DNA of 18,861 nt from Methylococcaceae bacterium NSP1-2 (lineage in GTDB: Bacteria > Pseudomonadota > Gammaproteobacteria > Methylococcales > Methylomonadaceae): NCBI GenBank assembly GCA_002256685.1, contig NQJH01000007.1, positions 1-18,861 on the forward strand, given 5' to 3'. Position numbers and translations under genes: made by a program. The notes beneath the pieces were generated by a model, which had not been told where the DNA came from, ran no database searches, and worked only from the letters and a program-made list of their open reading frames with translations. How positions within the stretch are numbered: position 1 is the first letter of the stretch; each line of letters opens with the position of its first letter. This document shows positions 1 to 5,810 of the stretch, one piece after another.

Positions 1-121
1 ATCCACTCATTGCCAAGTCAGTGCAGCCGCTGATTTTGTCGGTTACCGTCATGCCAATAATTTCAGCGTAGCGTTTGTGAAATACTTTGGCGTTGCGCCG
101 AAAATAATTACCAAGCGATAA
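1..121 (+). CDS. AraC-family transcriptional regulator, C-terminal end (5' partial)
   Basis: Frame 2 of the + strand is open from the window edge to a TAA at 119-121, followed at once by TAG. The 39 visible residues match the second helix-turn-helix of AraC/XylS regulators: an A-A-D-F-V-G-Y stretch, then N-N-F-S-V-A-F-V-K-Y-F-G-V-A-P-K. This corresponds to the family pattern of a hydrophobic-A-x-x-V-G-Y segment, a short turn, F-S-x-x-F-K-x-x-F-G-x-x-P. The family binds DNA, usually to activate neighbouring genes, and the ligand-binding N-terminal part lies outside the window, so the signal and targets cannot be inferred. The gene converges with the metalloprotease gene, with only 5 bases between stop codons and no room for a separate terminator. 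The family call is good; orthology is unknown. Confidence 0.8.
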   Translation, partial: STHCQVSAAADFVGYRHANNFSVAFVKYFGVAPKIITKR

Positions 122-126
122 TAGAT

Positions 127-849
127 TTAATAATTCCAGTCGGTATGATTGAGAACGATCTGATTTAACTCGTGTTTATGACTGCGCCAGTGCGGTAAAA
201 ATTGATCCATGTAGGCGGTAAAACGGGCATTATGATGGCGTTCTAATAAATGTACCATTTCATGCACCACCACATATTCCAGGCAATGTTCTGGTTTTTT
301 AATCAGCTCCAGATTTAACCAAATTCGCGCGGCATTAATATTGCAGGTTCCCCATTTGGTTTTCATGCGTTTTACGCCCCAATCGCGTACTGTGACACCG
401 ATGATGGGTTGCCATTTATGAATTAATTCGGGGATTTTTGCTTTTAAGGCTTGTCTGTACCACGCGATTAATACTTGCTCACGTTTTTCTAACTGGCTGT
501 TATGCGGGACATAAAGATCAAGATGGGTGTTATGACGCAGGGCTACTTTCGGGGCGTGGGGATGATAAATCACATTTAACTCATAACCGCGCCCTTTAAA
601 GTAACAGGTTTCACCTGATATATATTCCCGTTGCGGGTATCGAGTTTGGACAGTAAATTTTGCTTGCTGTTTTATTATCCATGCCGTTTTAGCCATAATA
701 AATAAGCGTACCGTGTCCTCTTTCATAGACAGCGGCACCGACATTTTTAAGTTGCCATCGGGCGGATAAACGCCTAACCGTAGGTTTTTAATGTCTTTTC
801 TGACGACTTCGACCGTAAATTGTCCGATGGTTATTTGTTTAATATTCAT
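127..849 (-). CDS. YgjP-like (DUF45, SprT/M48-type) zinc metallopeptidase domain protein
   Basis: The 240-residue protein carries the zinc-protease helix H-E-M-V-H at residues 196-200, followed by E203 and H205/H206, as in the YgjP/DUF45 family where the helix is followed by an N/H-H-x-x-F segment. A second family signature, M-K-T-K-W-G-T-C-N, lies at 162-170. The length is typical of the family (about 230-240). There is no signal peptide, so it is probably cytoplasmic. The family is assigned as metal-dependent hydrolases, but a substrate is not established; homologues are often found near type I restriction genes, which are absent here. It starts at ATG 847-849 with only a weak ribosome-binding site. 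It lies 70 bases downstream of dapB, behind a large palindrome, so it may be a separate transcript. Confidence 0.85.
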   Translation of the reverse strand: MNIKQITIGQFTVEVVRKDIKNLRLGVYPPDGNLKMSVPLSMKEDTVRLFIMAKTAWIIKQQAKFTVQTRYPQREYISGETCYFKGRGYELNVIYHPHAPKVALRHNTHLDLYVPHNSQLEKREQVLIAWYRQALKAKIPELIHKWQPIIGVTVRDWGVKRMKTKWGTCNINAARIWLNLELIKKPEHCLEYVVVHEMVHLLERHHNARFTAYMDQFLPHWRSHKHELNQIVLNHTDWNY

Positions 850-877
850 GCTGATGTTTAACTCGCTAGGTGGTTTT

Positions 878-911
878 AAACCGCCGAGGTTTTTAAAAAC
901 CTCGGCGGTTT
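878..911. repeat. Perfect 34-bp palindrome after dapB, possible terminator or dispersed repeat
   Basis: The left arm 878-894 and the right arm 895-911 are exact reverse complements of 17 bases each, with no spacer. The GC-rich core is C-C-G-C-C-G-A-G-G and the centre is T5A5, which would form the loop. It begins 9 bases beyond the dapB stop on the minus strand, so it may end the dnaJ-dapB transcript. The U-tract after it is only three bases, which is weak for intrinsic termination. The exact symmetry also fits a dispersed palindromic element. Confidence 0.7.
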
Positions 912-919
912 ACCCTTAA

Positions 920-1723
920 TTAAGACAAGCCCAACACATCCTGCATATCGTACAAACCACGGTCTTTATTGGCTAACCAAACGGCGGCGCGTACTGCACC
1001 ATTAGCAAAGGTCATGCGGCTACTGGCTTTGTGGGTAATTTCTAAGCGTTCACCGTCATCGGCAAACATTACCGTGTGTTCGCCGACTATATCACCTGCA
1101 CGGATGGTCGAAAAACCAATGGTGTTACGGTCGCGTTCGCCGGTGTTGCCTTCTCTGCCGTAAATGGCACAGTCTGCTAAATTGCGTCCTAAAGTATGGG
1201 CAATGACTTCGCCCATGCGTAACGCTGTGCCAGACGGCGCATCAATTTTATGACGATGATGGGCTTCAATGATTTCAATATCGGTGTAGTCACCCATGAC
1301 TTTGGCTGCCATTTCTAGCAATTTCAGCGACAGATTAACGCCGACGCTAAAATTGGGGGCAATCACGATGGCAATGTCATCAGCTGCTTGGTTAATCATG
1401 GCTCTTTGTGCGTCACTGTAACCGGTTGTACCAATGACTACTTTTTTACCCGCACGGCGGCATTGTTCGATAATTTCGATTGACGTATCGGGACGAGTAA
1501 AATCAATCAATACATCAAATTCATCCATGACAAACGCTAAATCCGCGACGACATTAATGCCCACCGCGCCGATACCTGCCAATTCGCCCGCATCTTTACC
1601 AATGGCTAAGCTGTCTGGGCGAGAAATAGCGGCGGTAAAACTGGCATTCTTTGCCAGTACGGCTGCTTTGATTAAACACAAACCCATGCGCCCTGACGCG
1701 CCTACGACTGCGATACGATTCAT
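920..1723 (-). CDS. dapB: 4-hydroxy-tetrahydrodipicolinate reductase
   Basis: This cytoplasmic enzyme reduces 4-hydroxy-tetrahydrodipicolinate to tetrahydrodipicolinate with NAD(P)H, in the pathway to lysine and meso-diaminopimelate. The 267 residues match the family length. The N-terminal dinucleotide-binding loop G-A-S-G-R-M-G is at 8-14. G-T-T-G-Y is at 98-102 and A-P-N-F-S-V-G-V-N at 122-130. The catalytic and substrate-binding block H-H-R-H-K-I-D-A-P-S-G-T spans 155-166, with H155, H156 and K159 at the expected places. The ATG is 3 bases after the dnaJ stop, and its A-G-G ribosome-binding bases lie inside the last codons of dnaJ, which suggests translational coupling. The dnaJ-dapB order is common in gammaproteobacteria. 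Confidence 0.97.
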   Translation of the reverse strand: MNRIAVVGASGRMGLCLIKAAVLAKNASFTAAISRPDSLAIGKDAGELAGIGAVGINVVADLAFVMDEFDVLIDFTRPDTSIEIIEQCRRAGKKVVIGTTGYSDAQRAMINQAADDIAIVIAPNFSVGVNLSLKLLEMAAKVMGDYTDIEIIEAHHRHKIDAPSGTALRMGEVIAHTLGRNLADCAIYGREGNTGERDRNTIGFSTIRAGDIVGEHTVMFADDGERLEITHKASSRMTFANGAVRAAVWLANKDRGLYDMQDVLGLS

Positions 1724-1726
1724 GAC

Positions 1727-2875
1727 TTAACCTGTTAGTTTATCAAAAAAGTTTTTTACGCCATCTATCCACGAGGATTCTTGTGGGCTGTGATGTTTAC
1801 CGCCACTGGTTAAGGATTCGCCCAATTTTTCCACTAAGGCTTTTTGGTCTTTGGTCAAATTCACTGGGGTTTCAATCTGCACTTTACACAACAAATCACC
1901 GACAGGACCGCCTCGTACTTGTTTAACACCTTTGCCGCGCAATCTGAATGATTTCCCCGTTTGGGTTTCAGCAGGGATTTTTAATAAGACTTTGCCATCT
2001 AACGTAGGCACTTCGATTTCATCACCCAAGCAAGCGGTGACAAAACTGATAGGCACTTCACAATACAAGTTCGCGCCATCACGGGTAAAAATCGCATGTT
2101 GTTTGACTTGAATATCAATGTATAAATCGCCAGTAGGTCCGCCACGTTCACCCGCTTCACCTTCACCCGCTAAACGAATTCTATCGCCGGTATCAACCCC
2201 CGCAGGAATTTTTGCTGATAAGGTTTTAATGTCCTGCACGCGCCCTTGACCGTAACATTTACCACACGGGTCTTTAATTTGTTTACCTGTCCCACGGCAA
2301 GTCGGACACGCTTGTTGTATGGAAAAGAAACCTTGCTGCATTCTCACTTGCCCATGACCATGACAAGTTGAACAAATAATAGGGCTAGAGCCTTTTTTAG
2401 CACCTGAACCGCTACACTCGTTACAGACCACTAAGACAGGGATACGAATTTTCTTTTCAACACCAGCAACCGCTTCTTCTAAGGTAATTTCCAACGAATG
2501 ACGTAAATCTGAGCCGCGCTGACTACCGTTACTACGCTGTTGTCTACCGCCACCGCCGCCGCCAAAAATTTCTTCAAAAATACTGCCAAAGCCTTCGGCA
2601 CCGCTAAAGCCACCAAAACCAGCACCACCGCCTCCCATCGAAGAATCAACACCTGCATGTCCAAATTGATCGTAAGCAGCGCGTTTTTTTGGGTCAGACA
2701 AAACTTCGTAAGCTTCTTTAATTTGCTTAAACTTCGCTTCGGCTTCTACTGGATTATCGGCGTTTCTATCAGGATGAAATTTCATCGCCTTGCTGCGATA
2801 ACTTTTCTTAATTTCTGCGTCACTGGCGTTACGTTCAACACCCAGTAATTTATAAAAATCTTCTTTCGTTGCCAT
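1727..2875 (-). CDS. dnaJ: Chaperone protein DnaJ (Hsp40)
   Basis: Co-chaperone that delivers unfolded clients to DnaK and stimulates its ATPase. The 382-residue protein has the full type I layout: a J domain with H-P-D at 34-36, a Gly/Phe-rich linker at about 75-112, four CxxCxGxG zinc motifs at 151-158, 168-175, 190-197 and 204-211, and then the two C-terminal client-binding barrels. All eight zinc cysteines are present. It is followed by dapB, 3 bases on. Unlike the usual grpE-dnaK-dnaJ order, the gene upstream on this strand is ahcY, 223 bases away, so dnaJ appears to have its own promoter here and dnaK must be elsewhere. A TATAAT box occurs 35 bases upstream, but I cannot identify a convincing heat-shock promoter. 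Confidence 0.98.
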   Translation of the reverse strand: MATKEDFYKLLGVERNASDAEIKKSYRSKAMKFHPDRNADNPVEAEAKFKQIKEAYEVLSDPKKRAAYDQFGHAGVDSSMGGGGAGFGGFSGAEGFGSIFEEIFGGGGGGRQQRSNGSQRGSDLRHSLEITLEEAVAGVEKKIRIPVLVVCNECSGSGAKKGSSPIICSTCHGHGQVRMQQGFFSIQQACPTCRGTGKQIKDPCGKCYGQGRVQDIKTLSAKIPAGVDTGDRIRLAGEGEAGERGGPTGDLYIDIQVKQHAIFTRDGANLYCEVPISFVTACLGDEIEVPTLDGKVLLKIPAETQTGKSFRLRGKGVKQVRGGPVGDLLCKVQIETPVNLTKDQKALVEKLGESLTSGGKHHSPQESSWIDGVKNFFDKLTG

Positions 2876-3098
2876 GAGTTAATAATCTATTGTGTTGTTA
2901 GTGGAGGTTATTATAAAACAGATAAGTAGGTATCCATCATAAATGCTCAGCAGCGGTGCGTGATGCAAATAGCAGTGGATAGATATAGTAGCTTGGTAAC
3001 GGAATATCAAGCGGGGTTGGACGTTTTATTGAAGAGGAATTTCTTACGAGGACTGTGGCAGTAGGGTACGCATTGCGTACCCTACTGTCATTAATCAA
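2876..3098. other. dnaJ-ahcY intergenic region
   Basis: Reading toward dnaJ on the minus strand, a TATAAT hexamer lies at 2910-2915 (shown as attata on the + strand) without a good -35 partner. A REP-like hairpin lies at 3059-3087. A + strand reading frame 2963-3064 could encode 33 residues, but it has no good ribosome-binding site and its stop overlaps the hairpin. I do not call it a gene. Confidence 0.6.
3059..3087. repeat. REP-like hairpin downstream of ahcY
   Basis: The arms 3059-3071 and 3075-3087 are exact 13-base reverse complements around the spacer att. It starts 12 bases after the ahcY stop, so it could end or protect the ahcY mRNA, but no T-run follows on the minus strand. Eleven bases of the left arm (g-t-a-g-g-g-t-a-c-g-c) recur exactly at 14954-14964 with a decayed right arm. 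This suggests a dispersed repeat rather than a dedicated terminator. Confidence 0.7.
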
Positions 3099-4391
3099 TT
3101 AATAACGATAATAATCGGGTTTATAAGGACCTTCAACAGGGACGTTAATGTAAGCGGCTTGTTCTGTGGTTAATTGCGTTAATTTCACACCGATTTGTGC
3201 TAAGTGTGAACGCGCTACTTTTTCATCCAATTTCTTTGGCAAAATATAGACTTTATTTTCATAGCTTGCTGCATTGCTCCACAATTCCATTTGCGCTAAT
3301 ACTTGGTTACAGAAAGAATTAGACATCACGAAGCTAGGATGACCTGTTCCGCAACCTAAGTTCACTAAACGACCTTCTGCTAAGATGATTAAGCGTTTGC
3401 CGTCTGGGAAGATAACGTGATCGACTTGCGGTTTGATGTTTTCCCAAGTGTATTGACGTAAAGACGCAATTTCGATTTCTGCGTCAAAATGTCCGATGTT
3501 GCAGACGATAGCTTGGTCACGCATCGCTAACAAGTGGGCGTGAGTGATGATGTGATAGTTACCTGTTGCAGTCACGAAAATGTTGGCAATCGGTGCCGCT
3601 TCTTCCATAGTGACGACACGGTAGCCTTCCATTGCCGCTTGTAATGCACAGATAGGGTCGATTTCAGTAATTAATACCGTCGCACCTAAACCGCGTAATG
3701 ATTGCGCACAACCTTTGCCCACATCACCATAACCACAAACAACCGCAATTTTACCGGCAATCATTACGTCAGTGGCACGTTTGATACCGTCAACTAAAGA
3801 TTCGCGGCAACCGTAGAGGTTGTCGAATTTAGATTTAGTGACTGAATCGTTGACGTTAAATGCAGGAACTTTTAAAGTTTTTTTCGCAACTCTTTCATAT
3901 AAACGCAACACGCCTGTGGTGGTTTCTTCTGACAAGCCTTTAACATCCGCCATTAATTCGGGGAATTTATCGTGCATCATGTTGGTTAAATCGCCGCCGT
4001 CGTCCAATATCATATTGGGTCGCCAGCCGTCAGTACCAATAATGGTTTGTTCGATACACCATTCAGCTTCTTCTTCGGTTTCACCTTTCCAAGCAAAGAC
4101 AGGAATACCCGCTGCTGCCATTGCTGATGCGGCGTGGTCTTGGGTAGAGAAGATGTTGCATGATGACCAACGTACGGTCGCGCCTAAAGCGGTTAAGGTT
4201 TCAATCAGCACGGCTGTTTGAATCGTCATGTGTAGACAACCTGCAATGCGTGCGCCTTTTAACGGTTGTGCCGCGCCGAATTCTTCGCGTAATGCCATTA
4301 ATCCTGGCATTTCAGTTTCGGCGATATTGATTTCTTTGCGACCCCAATCAGCTAGGGCAATATCGGCAACTTTATAATCGTGTTCACTCAT
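3099..4391 (-). CDS. ahcY: Adenosylhomocysteinase (S-adenosyl-L-homocysteine hydrolase)
   Basis: NAD-dependent cytoplasmic enzyme that splits S-adenosylhomocysteine, the product and inhibitor of methyltransferases, into adenosine and homocysteine. I use the ATG at 4389-4391, which gives 430 residues starting M-S-E-H-D-Y-K-V-A-D, the usual position for family N-termini. The open frame reaches 14 codons further upstream but without family similarity. Visible motifs are H54 in G-C-L-H-M-T, C-N-I-F-S-T-Q-D-H at 78-86, V-N-D-S-V-T-K-S-K at 180-188 and the NAD loop V-C-G-Y-G-D-V-G-K-G at 218-227. The C-terminus P-D-Y-Y-R-Y is typical. The gene follows metK in the same direction, so synthesis of SAM and removal of its by-product are paired. 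The 103-base gap holds a large nested palindrome, which could set the ratio between the two products. Confidence 0.97.
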   Translation of the reverse strand: MSEHDYKVADIALADWGRKEINIAETEMPGLMALREEFGAAQPLKGARIAGCLHMTIQTAVLIETLTALGATVRWSSCNIFSTQDHAASAMAAAGIPVFAWKGETEEEAEWCIEQTIIGTDGWRPNMILDDGGDLTNMMHDKFPELMADVKGLSEETTTGVLRLYERVAKKTLKVPAFNVNDSVTKSKFDNLYGCRESLVDGIKRATDVMIAGKIAVVCGYGDVGKGCAQSLRGLGATVLITEIDPICALQAAMEGYRVVTMEEAAPIANIFVTATGNYHIITHAHLLAMRDQAIVCNIGHFDAEIEIASLRQYTWENIKPQVDHVIFPDGKRLIILAEGRLVNLGCGTGHPSFVMSNSFCNQVLAQMELWSNAASYENKVYILPKKLDEKVARSHLAQIGVKLTQLTTEQAAYINVPVEGPYKPDYYRY

Positions 4392-4420
4392 GGATAAGGT
4401 CTCTTTGGATAAGTTTGAGG

Positions 4421-4482
4421 AACAGGAGTCCAATAGCTAAAGCTATTGGACTTAAAACAGCTAAAGCTGTTTTACTCCTGTT
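4421..4482. repeat. 62-bp nested palindrome (three-way-junction fold) between metK and ahcY
   Basis: Outer arms 4421-4429 and 4474-4482 are exact 9-base complements. Inside are two adjacent hairpins: arms 4427-4438 and 4441-4452 (12 bases, spacer aa), and arms 4454-4462 and 4465-4473 (9 bases, spacer aa). The two inner hairpins share the same centre, a-g-c-t-a-a-a-g-c-t. Folded, this is a closed stem with two hairpin branches, on either strand. It sits 29 bases upstream of the ahcY start and 12 beyond the metK stop. It could be a metK terminator, an ahcY leader structure or a small mobile palindrome. It does not match what I remember of the SAH riboswitch. Confidence 0.75.
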
Positions 4483-4494
4483 ATGTCGGTGATG

Positions 4495-5661
4495 TTATAT
4501 GCCCGCTGCCGCTTTTAATTCGTCAACTTTGTCGGTTTTTTCCCAGCTAAAGCTGTCTTCAGTACGTCCAAAGTGTCCGTAAGCGGCAGTCGTTTGATAA
4601 ATGGGTTTTAACAAATCCAGTTGGGTGATTAAGCCTTTAGGTCTTAAATCAAATACATCACGAATAATCTGCACTAAACGGTCTTCGGAAATTTTACCTG
4701 TACCAAACGTTTCAACAGTGATTGAAGTCGGTTCAGCGACACCAATGGCGTAAGAGACTTGAATTTCACAACGCTCGGCTAATTCGGCAGCAACGATATT
4801 TTTTGCCACATAACGTGCCATGTAAGCCGCTGAACGATCGACTTTTGAAGGATCTTTGCCAGAAAATGCGCCGCCGCCGTGTCTTGCCATACCGCCGTAA
4901 GTATCAACGATAATTTTACGACCCGTTAAACCACAATCACCGACAGGACCACCGATAATAAATTGACCAGTTGGGTTAATGAAGTATTTAGTGTCTTTAT
5001 GTAACCATTCTTTCGGCAATACATGCAGAATAATTTCATCCATTACCGCTTCATGTAAAGATTTAGTGCTAATTTCTGGCGAATGTTGCGTAGATAACAC
5101 GACCGCATCGATGGCAACAGGTTTGTTGTTTTCGTAGCGGAAAGTGATTTGGCTTTTTGCATCAGGACGCAGCCAAGGCAGGGTTTTGTTTTTACGCACT
5201 TCAGCTTGGCGTTTAACCAGCAAATGTGAGTAAGTAATCGGGGCTGGCATCAACACGTCGGTTTCATTGCTGGCATAACCAAACATTAAGCCTTGATCGC
5301 CCGCACCTTGTTCGTGATTTTCACCTTCATCAACACCCATCGCAATATCAGCCGATTGTTTACCAATCGCGTTGAGTACTGCGCAACTGTTGCCATCAAA
5401 ACCGATGTCGCCATGATCGTAACCGATGTCACACACGACTTTACGAACTAACGCTTCAAAATCAACCCACGCGCTAGTGGTAATTTCACCCGCTAACACA
5501 ACCATGCCTGTTTTGACTAAGGTTTCACAGGCTACGCGTGATTTGGGATCTTGTGTTAACAGCGCATCCAATACCGCATCAGAAATTTGATCGGCAACTT
5601 TGTCAGGATGTCCTTCTGAGACGGATTCAGATGTAAAACTAAAATTATTGCTCACATTCAT
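4495..5661 (-). CDS. metK: S-adenosylmethionine synthetase
   Basis: Makes S-adenosylmethionine from ATP and methionine, the main methyl donor. Counting from the first ATG the protein has 388 residues. The signature blocks are present: G-H-P-D-K at 17-21, G-A-G-D-Q-G-L-M-F-G-Y at 119-129 and the phosphate-binding G-G-G-A-F-S-G-K-D-P-S-K-V-D-R at 261-275. The start is ambiguous. A clear GAGG lies only one base before the ATG at 5659-5661, which is too close, but seven bases before an in-frame GTG at 5653-5655. Initiation at that GTG would give 386 residues starting M-S-N-N-F. It lies downstream of the tRNA-Ile2 terminator and upstream of ahcY. I see no SAM riboswitch in the short leader. Confidence 0.97.
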   Translation of the reverse strand: MNVSNNFSFTSESVSEGHPDKVADQISDAVLDALLTQDPKSRVACETLVKTGMVVLAGEITTSAWVDFEALVRKVVCDIGYDHGDIGFDGNSCAVLNAIGKQSADIAMGVDEGENHEQGAGDQGLMFGYASNETDVLMPAPITYSHLLVKRQAEVRKNKTLPWLRPDAKSQITFRYENNKPVAIDAVVLSTQHSPEISTKSLHEAVMDEIILHVLPKEWLHKDTKYFINPTGQFIIGGPVGDCGLTGRKIIVDTYGGMARHGGGAFSGKDPSKVDRSAAYMARYVAKNIVAAELAERCEIQVSYAIGVAEPTSITVETFGTGKISEDRLVQIIRDVFDLRPKGLITQLDLLKPIYQTTAAYGHFGRTEDSFSWEKTDKVDELKAAAGI

Positions 5662-5696
5662 ACCTCAATATAAAAAATAAAAACCCAGATATACAA

Positions 5697-5716
5697 AAGG
5701 CTGCATGAGCAGCCTT
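5697..5716 (-). terminator. Intrinsic terminator after tRNA-Ile2
   Basis: On the minus strand an 8-bp stem A-A-G-G-C-T-G-C closes on a four-base loop and is followed by a short T-run (four Ts including two in the stem). It lies 10 bases beyond the tRNA 3' end and would end the rpoD-tRNA transcript before metK. Confidence 0.75.
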
Positions 5717-5726
5717 GTGTGTTTAG

Positions 5727-5803
5727 TGGTGGGCCCTGTAGGACTTGAACCTACGACCTGCCGATTATGAGTCGGACGCTCTAACCAACTGAGCTAAGGG
5801 CCC
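5727..5803 (-). tRNA. tRNA-Ile2 (anticodon CAU, lysidine type)
   Basis: The minus strand folds as a 77-base tRNA. The acceptor stem GGGCCCT pairs with AGGGCCC, followed by A73 and an encoded CCA. The anticodon loop is C-T-C-A-T-A-A and the T-loop is T-T-C-A-A-G-T. The CAU anticodon could mean Met or Ile2. I favour Ile2: C4-G69 and C5-G68 in the acceptor stem are known TilS recognition pairs, and the anticodon-arm bases C-G-A-C-T-C-A-T-A-A-T-C-G match E. coli Ile2 better than elongator Met. In E. coli ileX also lies near rpoD. No initiator features (three G-C pairs in the anticodon stem, mismatch at 1-72) are seen. It starts only 7 bases after the rpoD stop codon, so it is probably cut from the rpoD transcript by RNase P. 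Confidence 0.92.
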
Positions 5804-5810
5804 TCAAACT

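Noticed and set aside
1..126. A minus-strand frame across the first bases that resembles a PAS-like sequence
   Set aside because: The + strand frame gives a much better match to the AraC helix-turn-helix and ends in a double stop; the minus frame overlaps the metalloprotease end and lacks a start.
2963..3064. A + strand reading frame of 33 codons between dnaJ and ahcY
   Set aside because: No ribosome-binding site, no recognisable similarity, and its stop lies in the REP-like hairpin; most likely chance.
4392..4494. SAH riboswitch upstream of ahcY
   Set aside because: The gene and position would fit, but the visible structure is two simple hairpins in an outer stem, without the conserved SAH-riboswitch core that I recall; not called.
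5727..5803. Elongator or initiator tRNA-Met
   Set aside because: The CAU anticodon allows it, but the acceptor C4-G69/C5-G68 pairs, the anticodon-arm match to Ile2 and the position near rpoD favour tRNA-Ile2; initiator features are absent.
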